From positions 25,202-89,201 of the forward strand of contig PIZK01000011.1 in NCBI GenBank assembly GCA_002835545.1: a DNA stretch of 64,000 nt. Direction: 5' to 3'. Position 1 is the stretch's first letter, and the number at the start of each line of letters is the position of its first letter. Of this stretch, positions 1-7,339 are shown one piece after another. The position numbers were made by a program, and so were the translations under genes. The notes under the pieces were generated by a model that did not search any database, was not told the DNA's origin, and saw only the letters and a program-made list of their open reading frames with translations. The DNA is from Alteromonadales bacterium alter-6D02 (GTDB lineage: Bacteria; Pseudomonadota; Gammaproteobacteria; Enterobacterales; Psychrobiaceae).

Positions 1-174
1 TTCAATTTTACCATCAAGGTAAATACCATAGCCGCCAATAACCGCAAACATCACTAGCAACAGCTTAGCACTTAAGACTAATAGCTTCTTACGCCAAGAT
101 TTAGCTGTTTTGCTTTTCGTTGCTTTGCTCTTTTTTTCTTCAGCCGTTGGCTTGTCATCAGTTTTTTTAGTCAT
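1..174 (-). CDS. mrcB: Penicillin-binding protein 1B, N-terminus (partial)
   Basis: Only the first 58 codons lie in the window; the gene runs off the left edge. The start is the ATG whose complement ends at 174. The visible protein has a Lys/Ser/Thr-rich cytoplasmic tail (about residues 1-28), one hydrophobic membrane segment (about 29-48), then YGIYLDGKIE. This layout, with a short basic tail, a single helix and a Y-G-(V/I)-Y-L-D motif just outside the membrane, is typical of class A penicillin-binding protein 1B. That enzyme is a bifunctional glycosyltransferase/transpeptidase making septal and lateral peptidoglycan. No catalytic domain is visible, so the call rests on the N-terminal signature alone. 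Confidence 0.72.
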   Translation of the reverse strand, partial: MTKKTDDKPTAEEKKSKATKSKTAKSWRKKLLVLSAKLLLVMFAVIGGYGIYLDGKIE

Positions 175-552
175 TAATTGAAGTTGTTCTAATTTAAGTG
201 GGCGTTACGACGCTTATTTTAGGAAATATGTACAAATAATATAGTGTATCAATGATGGCTTAACCTTAGCTGTCTTGGCTTAAAACCTTATTACCACTAC
301 CTATGCCATATTAAAACAATCACCTCACCGAAGCTAATGTTAGTTCTTTTTTGTTACTAAACAATAAGTGATAAAAATAATTGTGAATAAAATTTGCACA
401 ATGCAATTTTGTTGACTAGCTTAAGTTTGCGGCAGCGCAGTGAGGTTGTCGCCGCATGAAGTAAAAAGGAATGGTTGGTTTTTGCATTAATACAATCAAC
501 TAAATAATGAAAAACATACCGATAGTTTATCGGTGATATGGAGAACAATATT
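175..552. other. Intergenic region between mrcB and the GG-peptide gene
   Basis: About 380 nt without a convincing gene. It must hold the divergent promoters of mrcB (minus) and the peptide gene (plus). The minus-strand open frame at 357-548 has no recognisable protein character and I treat it as chance. The 530-550 segment carries the GGAG ribosome binding site of the peptide gene. Confidence 0.5.
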
Positions 553-726
553 ATGCGTGAATTAAGTGTGAGTGAAATGGATCAGGTTAATGGCGGGTTG
601 AGTGCAGAGAAAGGTGCAATTGCAGAAGCTGCTATTGCCGGTGCTGCATTTGCTGTCGGAATGACTGGTGTGGGATTAATAGCTACAGCTGCTGTCCTTG
701 CATGTGTTGCACTGATGGAAGACTAA
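553..726 (+). CDS. Double-glycine leader peptide, bacteriocin/microcin-like precursor
   Basis: A 57-residue peptide. ATG at 553 is preferred over ATG at 538 because GGAG (540-543) sits 9 nt upstream. The first 15 residues, MRELSVSEMDQVNGG, are a classic double-glycine leader (L-S-x-x-E-M-x-x-V-N-G-G) of the kind cut by C39-peptidase ABC exporters. The remaining 42 residues are Ala/Gly-rich and hydrophobic, with GxxxG-like spacing, one cysteine and an acidic C-terminus, as in pore-forming class II bacteriocins and microcins. No exporter is adjacent; the C39 exporter at 20050-22185 could process it (inference). A 10-bp stem-loop follows the stop, then a rhomboid protease gene. Confidence 0.7.
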   Translation: MRELSVSEMDQVNGGLSAEKGAIAEAAIAGAAFAVGMTGVGLIATAAVLACVALMED

Positions 727-737
727 GTTAGTCGGTG

Positions 738-762
738 GTACTACGGCTGTTTGCTGTAGTAC
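738..762 (+). terminator. Stem-loop after the GG-peptide gene
   Basis: Ten-base stem GTACTACGGC / GCTGTAGTAC with a 5-nt loop, beginning 11 nt after the stop codon. No strong U-run follows, so partial termination or 3'-end stabilisation of a short peptide mRNA is more likely than full termination. The lanthipeptide precursor gene at 24989 has a comparable hairpin. Confidence 0.45.
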
Positions 763-791
763 TCATTTAGTCATAAGTTTAGGTTAATTGC

Positions 792-1751
792 ATGAATGTG
801 AAACGATATAATACTACTCCCCAAAAGCTGGAATCAGTGGAATTATTTATTAAAGAATGGAGGCCTATTGAAGGCTGGCTTATCCAAGATGATAACGGAA
901 GTTTTGTCCTGCCTACACACCACTCTACATTGGGAAATAGTTTTTTTAAGTCTTATAAAAATTCTGTAAAGAAAAGTTTTATTCTTCTACTTTTTACAAT
1001 GCTATTAGTTTCTTTTGTATTTCTTTTTAGAGACATTACACAGCCTACTGCACATATTACTTTGTTTGTAATGTTGTTGAGTATAGCATTAATGGATATG
1101 GGCTTAAGTACCAAGAGTATTGATAACTGCAAGCAAAAAGTGGAGTTTCTGTTTGAACTTAAAAAGTCCTTTCCGAGCGTTCTTCTAACCTTCGCACCCT
1201 TTTTAATTTTTATTATTCTTACACAGTTTTATTTATCAAGGCTGCTAGGTGACTTTGAAACACTAGTGATTTCTTTTGGAAATTATTATCCAGAAATTGG
1301 CATCAGTTCTTTATGGAGATTTCTATTAGGCCCATTATTTCATAGTGACATTCAGCACTGGTTAGTAAATACCATATTGACTATACTCATCGCTTCAATG
1401 GTTCCAATGCGTAAGACGTTATTAACTTTCTACGTATTTTATGTAGGGGCTGTTGGCTCTCATGTAGTAACTTTTTCTGTTAATCATTTTTACCATACTC
1501 CGTTCGATGCATTACTAGGTTTATCAGGTGGGGCGTATACACTCCTAGCCTATGCAATTAGTTATTATTATGAAAAAAAATATTTTAATATAATTATTTC
1601 TCTTCTCTCAATATTAGCTTTTAGTGAATTGTCGCTAAGTATTTTATCAAATGATGCGAGCCATTCCGCACATTTAAGCGGTTTCTTGATTGGTATTTTT
1701 ATATATAAGTTAAAAGGGAATTCCTGTCTGACTACTTTGACAAAAAAGTAG
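792..1751 (+). CDS. Rhomboid-family intramembrane serine protease
   Basis: 319 residues with a soluble N-terminus (about 50 residues) and at least six hydrophobic segments. The rhomboid signatures are present: HSDIQHWLVNT in the second core helix, the catalytic serine in GLSGGAYT (Ser245) and the catalytic histidine in HSAHLSGFLIG (His294). Rhomboids cut transmembrane segments of substrates inside the bilayer. The gene begins 66 nt after a double-glycine peptide whose core is a single hydrophobic stretch, which makes that peptide or its target a candidate substrate (inference). The AT-rich composition resembles the peptide gene and differs from the host genes downstream. Confidence 0.8.
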   Translation: MNVKRYNTTPQKLESVELFIKEWRPIEGWLIQDDNGSFVLPTHHSTLGNSFFKSYKNSVKKSFILLLFTMLLVSFVFLFRDITQPTAHITLFVMLLSIALMDMGLSTKSIDNCKQKVEFLFELKKSFPSVLLTFAPFLIFIILTQFYLSRLLGDFETLVISFGNYYPEIGISSLWRFLLGPLFHSDIQHWLVNTILTILIASMVPMRKTLLTFYVFYVGAVGSHVVTFSVNHFYHTPFDALLGLSGGAYTLLAYAISYYYEKKYFNIIISLLSILAFSELSLSILSNDASHSAHLSGFLIGIFIYKLKGNSCLTTLTKK

Positions 1752-1886
1752 GAAAACTAATTTTTTAAATTGAATTACCTACGTCATTTTATTGAAAGTA
1801 ATGAATTCTCTTTTCTGAGGTTCTATCAGTATTAAAGAGTGCAGTTTCTTGTGAGTTAGAAAGTAAAGCAAATAAAAGGCTCGATT

Positions 1887-2174
1887 ATGTTTTATCGTTC
1901 ATATAAGCAGCTCCACCTTGAAGAAGGAATGTCAAATTCTGAAAAAAAACTCGTATACAAAAAACTCTATGGAAAAACCTTTAAAACAGGTTGGCCTTAT
2001 ATGGGGTTCTTTTGTATTTTTCTATTACTGATGTTTGCTCAATATATATTAAAAATTGACAACCCTTGGTTAATAGCAATTTTTGGTGGAGTTGGCGGCC
2101 TAGTATTTTTTCAATTTCAATGTATAGCTGTTGAAAGGTTGTATTGGTCAGAAAAAGGCGACGAAAGTAATTAA
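1887..2174 (+). CDS. Small membrane protein, unknown
   Basis: A 95-residue protein I do not recognise. It has a basic N-terminal half (about residues 1-35, many Lys/Tyr), then two hydrophobic segments (about 38-55 and 61-78) and a charged tail ending EKGDESN. The ATG is preceded by a weak AAAAGG. It lies between the rhomboid gene and a decayed CPBP protease, in the position where bacteriocin loci often carry a self-immunity membrane protein; that role is only inference. It could also be an unrelated hypothetical gene. Confidence 0.5.
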   Translation: MFYRSYKQLHLEEGMSNSEKKLVYKKLYGKTFKTGWPYMGFFCIFLLLMFAQYILKIDNPWLIAIFGGVGGLVFFQFQCIAVERLYWSEKGDESN

Positions 2175-2236
2175 TGATAGTACAGGAAGCTAATTAAGGT
2201 TTTGATTAACTTTCTTTATCTAACTAAGTATAACGA

Positions 2237-2254
2237 AAGGGCTTCAACGCCCTT
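2237..2254 (+). terminator. Hairpin AAGGGC-ttcaac-GCCCTT
   Basis: Perfect 6-bp stem with 6-nt loop, 19 nt upstream of the CPBP pseudogene. The lanthipeptide locus has the same arrangement: a G/C hairpin at 25218-25235 just before its intact CPBP gene. This supports common ancestry of the two segments. Confidence 0.4.
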
Positions 2255-2272
2255 AAATTGGGGCCTAGAAAA

Positions 2273-2575
2273 ATGAAGGGGGTGTTTTTTTCTTTATACG
2301 TATTACTTTCACTCGAACTATTAATGGGGGTAAGTTTTTTGTCATTCATTAGGTGGGTTTAATCTTAATGCCCCTCTATTCAAATGAGCTCGATTTAAGG
2401 AGGGAGTCACTCCTGGCATCCCCTTTCCTGTAATGATTATGGGGGCAATATTCGAAGAAGTTATCTTCCGTGGGCTATTTTTGTTACTGTTATTTCGTTA
2501 TCACATCAATAAACCAATCACCCTTGCCGTTTCTATTAGTGTGGCTTTTCCCATGATTGTTTTTCATAGCAACGA
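2273..2575 (+). pseudogene. Broken CPBP (CAAX-like) intramembrane protease gene
   Basis: From ATG 2273 the frame reads MKGVFFSLYVLLSLELLMGV and stops at about 2362. A shifted frame then resumes, contains a further stop (about 2386-2388), and goes on into EEVIFRGLFLLLLFRYHINK and a short segment ending near PMIVFHS. These pieces align in order with the intact CPBP protein at 25252-25908 (EEVLFRGIFLLILFRFRINK). The EExxxR metal/catalytic motif survives, but the reading frame is shifted, carries a stop, and is cut at about 2575 where the convergent gene begins. It is best read as the relic of a paralogue of the lanthipeptide-cluster CPBP gene. Confidence 0.75.
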
Positions 2576-3226
2576 AGCAACTTTTTCTAAATTAAATCGT
2601 AATACATGTTTCTCTTTTGCTGACATATCCGCTTTTTTTATGACATTGTGATGAAGTCTAAAGCCGTCTTCTGTCTGGCTGATAAATTTCTCAAAATCGA
2701 GAGAGGTTTGGTTGTTCTGGACTATATTGATGAATTGTTCGTGGTTAATTCTGATAGCGTCGATTTTCCAGCCAGAGCCTTCTCGTTTTACAGAGAATAG
2801 GTTATCTATGTAATGATGCTCAGGGCTCGTTAGTACCGATGTTAACGTTCTATCTTGTTTGGTGGATAGGCTTACCCCGACAGATACACGGCTGTCTGAA
2901 ATGAAAGGAACCCAAAAGTTATGGCGTTTCACGGTGATTTCATAGTTGGAAGTGTCTAATAGTGAGAAGCTTTCTAATAAACTAATCAGTAAAAGGAAGT
3001 TCTTATTTTGACAGGGTAGCTCATTTAACGCTTGGGTATCCGTTTGATGAGAAGCAATCGGCAGACATAACTTAGTATAATTTCCTGCTTGAATTTGGGT
3101 AAGGTAATCTTTTATTTGATTATCTATTTTATGATTTTCACCCAACAAACTGATGAAGAAAAAGAAACTAAGAAAAAGTAAGCCGACGGTAGTCAGAATC
3201 GAATACTTATTAACAAAACGGGCCAT
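2564..3226 (-). CDS. Membrane-anchored hypothetical protein, NTF2-like soluble domain possible
   Basis: 220 residues, not recognised. One N-terminal membrane anchor (about residues 9-29, very Phe-rich) is followed by an extracytoplasmic alpha/beta region with two cysteines (LCLPI and LPCQN) that could form a disulfide. The helix, strand and ...SGWKIDAIRIN pattern is reminiscent of NTF2-like accessory domains, but I cannot prove it. The start ATG is preceded by GGATGGAT. Its 3' end abuts the CPBP pseudogene, so the insertion that damaged that locus may have its edge here. The small region 3' of residue 205 may be altered by that junction. Confidence 0.6.
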   Translation of the reverse strand: MARFVNKYSILTTVGLLFLSFFFFISLLGENHKIDNQIKDYLTQIQAGNYTKLCLPIASHQTDTQALNELPCQNKNFLLLISLLESFSLLDTSNYEITVKRHNFWVPFISDSRVSVGVSLSTKQDRTLTSVLTSPEHHYIDNLFSVKREGSGWKIDAIRINHEQFINIVQNNQTSLDFEKFISQTEDGFRLHHNVIKKADMSAKEKHVLRFNLEKVASLL

Positions 3227-3250
3227 GGTTATCCATCCAATTTAATGATT

Positions 3251-3913
3251 CTATGCTTTATTCTCTTGATAAAGCGCCAAACTCACTCCTTCAGTCTCGC
3301 ACGCCTTAATAATTTCAGGCTGCTTAGCTAACTGACGTAAATAACGAGCAAGATGAGTAAATTCTAATGGTGGCTTGGTGATCTCATCAGCCCACACAGC
3401 GAGCATAAACAGGAAGTAGTCACAGGCGCTGATGCTATCACCCACGAGGTAAGTGGAGTTCGCTAATTCATTATCGAGTAACGCCAGAATATCACTAACC
3501 CGTTGGTCTTGAGCTTGTTTAATTGCCGCTGCGTGAGTCACATCTGTTGAGTGTTTTTCTGGGTAGAAATAGACCATTAATTCGGCTTGTAATGTATTAG
3601 TTAAATACATCATCCATTGCATAAACTTAGCACGTTCGCTAGTACCAATGGCAGGGATTAGCTTCGCTTGCGGATGCTGTTCAGCCAAGTGAATGCAAAT
3701 AGCTGGGCTTTCAAAAATAGCCTGCTCTCTATCGATTAGGGTCGGGATGCGCCCCGCAGGGTTTAACGCTAAGTATTGCGCTGACTTTTGTGCGTTATTT
3801 TTACGGTCTACTTTAAGGAGCTCAAATTCAATCTGATATTTCGTGCGTAATGCTTCCAGCATAAAATGCGGTGCCATGCTGGCGTTACATGGGTAGTAAT
3901 ATAATTGATACAA
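3251..3913 (-). CDS. Glutathione S-transferase family protein
   Basis: About 220 residues. A TTG start at 3913 is chosen over ATG 3976 because AGGAG (3920-3924) is 6 nt upstream and the protein then begins directly at the first GST strand, YQLYYYPCNASM. The N-terminal thioredoxin-like domain shows the cis-proline and glutathione-binding segments NPAGRIPTLID and FESPAICIHLAE. The C-terminal helical domain shows the N-capping SISACDYFLFMLAVWAD motif. Such enzymes conjugate or reduce electrophiles with glutathione in the cytoplasm. It is transcribed divergently from a DUF2878 operon next to a putative RpoE/ChrR promoter, so a role in oxidative stress is plausible. Substrate unknown. Confidence 0.85.
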   Translation of the reverse strand: MYQLYYYPCNASMAPHFMLEALRTKYQIEFELLKVDRKNNAQKSAQYLALNPAGRIPTLIDREQAIFESPAICIHLAEQHPQAKLIPAIGTSERAKFMQWMMYLTNTLQAELMVYFYPEKHSTDVTHAAAIKQAQDQRVSDILALLDNELANSTYLVGDSISACDYFLFMLAVWADEITKPPLEFTHLARYLRQLAKQPEIIKACETEGVSLALYQENKA

Positions 3914-4032
3914 CGGGAACTCCTGTTTAAGTGTGCAATCAGCTCTTTGTTTAATCGCATCATAGTACAACAACATGGGTCGAACTGCTTAATATTTACA
4001 GCCTCTTCATTTAAATAAATTCACATGTTTTT

Positions 4033-4059
4033 TGAACCTAATCGCTATTTGATTCGTAT
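4033..4059 (+). promoter_or_regulatory. Putative RpoE(ChrR)-type ECF promoter
   Basis: TGAACC (4033-4038) and CGTAT (4055-4059); taking TGAAC as the -35 core, the spacer is 17 nt. It lies 30 nt upstream of the DUF2878 gene. The pattern matches promoters at 6009 and 6659 except for TGAAC in place of TGATC. Confidence 0.45.
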
Positions 4060-4089
4060 TACTTACTAACGTTCATTGCAAACTTAGGT

Positions 4090-4593
4090 ATGGTTTTGTT
4101 GCTGCTTAATTTACTTGGTTTTAATCTGATGTGGTTCGGCTTAGTTTTTTGGGGGAATTTATTTATTCCTATCGCTCTCGTATGGCTGTGTTGTCACTTA
4201 ATGTGGATATCAACTGCACCTGCTAAGGAAGCAAGGTTGATAGCAACTATCAGCATCATTGGTATCTGTGTCGATTCTGCTTTGCAGTTAAGTCATATTT
4301 TTATTTTTGATGGAGCTAACCTTTTGCCATTTTGGCTAATCACGTTGTGGTTTTGTTTCTCAGCGACACTTTGCCATAGCCTTAAATTTCTTGAGCGTTC
4401 AATACTATTTCAAGTGCTTACTGGCCTGCTTGCGCCATTGAGTTATATTGCTGGCTATCAATTGAATGCGGTTGAGTTTGGTTTGCCCCTCATCCAAACC
4501 TATGCTTTATTGAGCGTAGTATGGGGGCTGTTGATGGTGAGTTTTTTCTATATCAAATCACGAATATTCGAGAAGGAGTATCATCATGTTTAA
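4090..4593 (+). CDS. DUF2878 membrane protein
   Basis: 167 residues with five or six hydrophobic segments filling nearly the whole length and a short basic cytoplasmic tail (KSRIFEKEYHHV). The size, hydrophobic pattern and NLLGFNLMWFGLVFWG start fit the DUF2878 family, inner-membrane proteins of unknown function that travel with ECF sigma/ChrR, DUF1365 and Cfa genes. It overlaps the next gene by 8 nt, so the three genes 4090-5714 form one operon. The upstream ECF-type promoter suggests control by the sigma factor at 6707. Confidence 0.75.
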   Translation: MVLLLLNLLGFNLMWFGLVFWGNLFIPIALVWLCCHLMWISTAPAKEARLIATISIIGICVDSALQLSHIFIFDGANLLPFWLITLWFCFSATLCHSLKFLERSILFQVLTGLLAPLSYIAGYQLNAVEFGLPLIQTYALLSVVWGLLMVSFFYIKSRIFEKEYHHV

Positions 4594-5158
4594 AGGGATA
4601 ACCGCTGTACTATTATTTATTGCTAGTCACTCATTGGGGTGGGCAAATCAAGAACAACCATCTGAACAAGGGGCAATGTTAAGTGACTATCAATCTCTCG
4701 ATGAAGCGCTGGACTCAGCACCATTTATCGAATTAGGTGAAACAACATTTTCAATTCTATTTTGGGATTTATATCAAAGCCGGCTACTAACCACTTCGGG
4801 TCGTTACCCAATAAGCGCACAGAAAGAAATGCTGGTATATCAGATCAACTATCAGGCTGATATTTCGAGTGATGACTTAATAAAACGTACTGTAGAGCAG
4901 TGGCAACACCTCAATATATCACCTGAAGTTTATACTCCTTATTTAGCACCACTAAAAACGATTTGGCCTGATATTGTCGATGGTGACAATTTAGCTTTAC
5001 TAATGACCGAACAGCGCAGCACGTTCTTCTTTAACGGCAAGCGTGTCGGGGCGATAAATGATGCCCAGTTTGGTCAATTGTTTATTGATATTTGGTTATC
5101 AGAGAATACAAGTCAGCCTAAACTTCGCGCAGAATTATTAGGAGATAATAATGATTAA
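4586..5158 (+). CDS. Chalcone isomerase-like periplasmic protein
   Basis: 190 residues starting with a signal peptide (cleavage likely after GWA, about residue 21). The mature part contains ELGETTFSILFWDLYQSRLLTTSG, a segment typical of the bacterial chalcone isomerase-like (CHI-fold) family. The middle part is Lys/Asp-rich and the end has TFFFNGKRVGAINDAQF, another family hallmark (substrate-cleft strand and helix). In plants the fold closes flavanone rings or binds fatty acids; the bacterial role is not known. AGAAGGAG upstream is a strong ribosome site. Both ends overlap neighbours by 8 nt, so it is translationally coupled in the DUF2878-DUF3833 operon. Confidence 0.78.
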   Translation: MFKGITAVLLFIASHSLGWANQEQPSEQGAMLSDYQSLDEALDSAPFIELGETTFSILFWDLYQSRLLTTSGRYPISAQKEMLVYQINYQADISSDDLIKRTVEQWQHLNISPEVYTPYLAPLKTIWPDIVDGDNLALLMTEQRSTFFFNGKRVGAINDAQFGQLFIDIWLSENTSQPKLRAELLGDNND

Positions 5159-5714
5159 ATTTAAACGGAATGTGGGTGTATTACTATTAAGTGTGAGTGC
5201 ATTAGGGTGCTCTACAGATATTGGCGATTATGAATCCGTTCAGCAGCCCTTTGATATCAAGACTTACTTTAATCAGTCGGTGACAGGGTGGGGAATGGTT
5301 CAAGACTATACCAATAAAGTGAATCGGCGCTTTTGTGTTGAAATTGTTGGTACATGGCAAGAAAACCAAGGCACCTTAGCAGAAGTGTTTTATTTTAATG
5401 ACGGTGAGGTGAGCTACCGAAATTGGCAATTAACCAAATTAGAAGATGGTAGTTATTCTGGCACTGCCGGTGATGTTGACGGTGTGGCCAAAGGGGTCCA
5501 CCAAGGATTCGCCTTTCAATTTAACTACGATCTGTTGTTAACACTCGATGAGACAACGTACAAAGTCGCGATGGATGATTGGATGTATCAGCTAGATGAG
5601 TATCGGGTGATGAACAAAACATCGATGCATAAGTTTGGCGTTAAAGTGGCGGATGTCACCTTGTTTTTTGATAAGGAACAGCAAAATAAGCGCTGTAAAC
5701 GCTCAGTTATTTAA
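5151..5714 (+). CDS. DUF3833 lipoprotein
   Basis: 187 residues with a lipoprotein signal: hydrophobic core then LSVSALGC, giving lipidated Cys20. The mature domain starts with IGDYESVQQPFDIKTYF and has VTGWGMVQDYTNKVNRRF, FYFNDGE and WQLTKLEDGSYSGTAGDV, matching DUF3833, a lipocalin-like beta-barrel family found beside ECF-sigma/Cfa clusters. It probably sits on the inner leaflet of the outer membrane. It is the last gene of the 4090 operon and is followed by a perfect terminator hairpin. Ligand unknown; a lipid-related role alongside the downstream lipocalin and methyltransferase is inference. Confidence 0.8.
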   Translation: MIKFKRNVGVLLLSVSALGCSTDIGDYESVQQPFDIKTYFNQSVTGWGMVQDYTNKVNRRFCVEIVGTWQENQGTLAEVFYFNDGEVSYRNWQLTKLEDGSYSGTAGDVDGVAKGVHQGFAFQFNYDLLLTLDETTYKVAMDDWMYQLDEYRVMNKTSMHKFGVKVADVTLFFDKEQQNKRCKRSVI

Positions 5715-5720
5715 TCGTAA

Positions 5721-5736
5721 GCCCTCAATTGAGGGC
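5721..5736 (+). terminator. Hairpin terminator after DUF3833
   Basis: Perfect palindrome GCCCTCAATTGAGGGC starting 7 nt after the stop, followed by a T-rich tract (ATTGTATTGTGTT). The rest of 5737-6008 contains no convincing gene. Confidence 0.6.
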
Positions 5737-6008
5737 ATTGTATTGTGTTCACTATCTTTACTTATCCGTTTTATTTTGCGCCTTGCTATCGGCACCTTAC
5801 CCATACACACCATTATTGTTTGTGGTGAAATTAAGCCTTTTTGATTAACGCTCAGGTAGGAGCTGCAGCCTCGAGCTGTCGACCAATAAACTCTGTGTTG
5901 CCCAAATGAGAGAGCTCATTAAGGCACTCCTTTGTCACTTTGAGTGTGTGAAATACAAACGCTAATGATTAAATTAGTTCATTCAGTCGGTTTTATTTGA
6001 ACTCACAC

Positions 6009-6035
6009 TGATCGCACCAAGCGTTGATAGCGTAT
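6009..6035 (+). promoter_or_regulatory. Putative RpoE(ChrR)-type ECF promoter
   Basis: TGATC (6009-6013), 17-nt spacer, CGTAT (6031-6035), just upstream of the LON-domain gene. The -35 and -10 elements are the same as those before the sigma factor gene at 6659-6684. Confidence 0.6.
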
Positions 6036-6067
6036 GACTGTGTATGAATGACAAACAAGAAGCGACA

Positions 6068-6634
6068 ATGAATAATTTTAATTTACCAATATTTCCATTG
6101 CCTGTATTTCTTCTACCTCATGGCAGAATGCGCTTGCGAATATTTGAAGCTAAATATTTATCAATGGTCAGTATGGCTTCAGAGCTAGGCGGTTTCGTCA
6201 TCCAACTCACGTCACCTGAACAGGGGCTCTCTCATGTTAAGTGGGGGAGCTTAGTCGAGATAAAAGACTTCAATCAAGGGCCGGATGGTATTTTGGAAAT
6301 TGATATCTATTGCCAGTCATTAGTGCATATTGGCCAAGAAAAAGTTGATGAGCAGGGCTTGTCCCTTGCAATGATGACCAAGTTCTCTCATTGGTCACAG
6401 TTTCATCAGACTAGTTTACCAATCTCAACGCTAGGTAGTGTACTTGATAGCATCATTTCGCAACACGAGATACTCAGTGACTTATACCGCGTGAAAGAGC
6501 TGAGATGTGCCCATTGGGTGGTTGCACGATGGCTTGAACTCTTACCTATTAGCTTGAAGGTTAAAAACTCATTCATCCATATGAACAATCTAGAGCAGAC
6601 AAAAGAATTTATTGAATCAATTGTTTATAAATAA
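6068..6634 (+). CDS. LON substrate-binding (peptidase S16 N-terminal) domain protein
   Basis: About 188 residues. ATG 6068 is favoured over ATG 6044 because the conserved LON N-domain starts right there (FNLPIFPLPVFLLPHGRMRLRIFEAKYL). Family features are the P-L-P-V-F-L-L-P-x-G opening, RIFE.KYL..V and an EIDIYCQ strand. The protein contains only the substrate-binding domain of Lon, with no AAA+ or protease part, as in the stand-alone YcgK/PUA-like proteins that accompany ECF sigma factors. Likely a cytoplasmic protein- or peptide-binding factor. An ECF-type promoter precedes it and the sigma gene follows 70 nt later. Confidence 0.8.
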   Translation: MNNFNLPIFPLPVFLLPHGRMRLRIFEAKYLSMVSMASELGGFVIQLTSPEQGLSHVKWGSLVEIKDFNQGPDGILEIDIYCQSLVHIGQEKVDEQGLSLAMMTKFSHWSQFHQTSLPISTLGSVLDSIISQHEILSDLYRVKELRCAHWVVARWLELLPISLKVKNSFIHMNNLEQTKEFIESIVYK

Positions 6635-6658
6635 AATCACAATAAATTTAAAATTAAG

Positions 6659-6684
6659 TGATCTTATGTTCTTTACAACCGTAT
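6659..6684 (+). promoter_or_regulatory. Putative autoregulated promoter of the sigma/anti-sigma operon
   Basis: TGATC (6659-6663), 16-nt spacer, CGTAT (6680-6684). Transcription would begin near 6690, close to the ATG at 6707. ECF sigma/ChrR operons are typically autoregulated from such a site. Confidence 0.6.
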
Positions 6685-6706
6685 TAATACTCAAGTGGAT
6701 AATTCA

Positions 6707-7339
6707 ATGGTGTGTAAAGTGATACAAACAAACTTGCCATGCAAAGACGCTAGTGTTAAATCTATTAAGATGAATGATGAAATAGATCACCCACAGCTTT
6801 GCCAATGGCTGAACAGCGTAGCAGAACAAAGAGACAAGCAAGCGTTCACGCATTTGTTTAAGCTTTTTGCACCTAAAATATTACGCATTGCCCGCAGTAA
6901 GTTTCCCAATGAAGCGCAAGCAAACGAAGTCGTTCAAGAAACCATGAGTAACGTGTGGCGTAAAGCCCACCTGTTCAACGCTGACAAAGGGGCTGCGACA
7001 ACATGGATTTATACCATCATGCGTAACGTCACCTTTGATATGCTGCGTAAAATCAAAGGAAACAAGGAAGACAACTTAAGTGATGACATCTGGCCGCTAG
7101 CGGAAGGGCAAGCCAGCGATGAAGAAATATATGATGATCACTTAGAAAACCAGAACTTACTCAGCGCTATTGAAGAGTTACCTGCGCCACAACAAGCTGT
7201 GGTCAAGGGCTTCTACTTGATGGAAATGTCGCAAGAGCAATTGGCGCAGCAATTAAATCTACCCCTTGGTACCATTAAATCTCGATTACGTTTAGCGCTT
7301 TCCAAACTCAAAGTGCAGTTAGGAGAAGATCATGATTAA
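6707..7339 (+). CDS. rpoE: ECF RNA polymerase sigma factor, RpoE of the ChrR type
   Basis: About 210 residues. ATG 6707 has AGTGGA 7 nt upstream; GTG 6695 and ATG 6770 are alternatives. Region 2 is clear (FTHLFKLFAPKILRIARSK, EVVQETMSNVWRKAHLFN, WIYTIMRNVTFDMLRK) and region 4 ends in LAQQLNLPLGTIKSRLRLAL, the -35-binding helix-turn-helix. The linker is acidic. The next gene overlaps by 8 nt and encodes a zinc anti-sigma factor with a cupin domain. This makes it the RpoE/ChrR pair that answers singlet oxygen and photo-oxidative stress in Rhodobacter and marine gammaproteobacteria. Its targets here probably include its own operon, the LON-domain gene and the DUF2878 operon. Confidence 0.9.
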   Translation: MVCKVIQTNLPCKDASVKSIKMNDEIDHPQLCQWLNSVAEQRDKQAFTHLFKLFAPKILRIARSKFPNEAQANEVVQETMSNVWRKAHLFNADKGAATTWIYTIMRNVTFDMLRKIKGNKEDNLSDDIWPLAEGQASDEEIYDDHLENQNLLSAIEELPAPQQAVVKGFYLMEMSQEQLAQQLNLPLGTIKSRLRLALSKLKVQLGEDHD

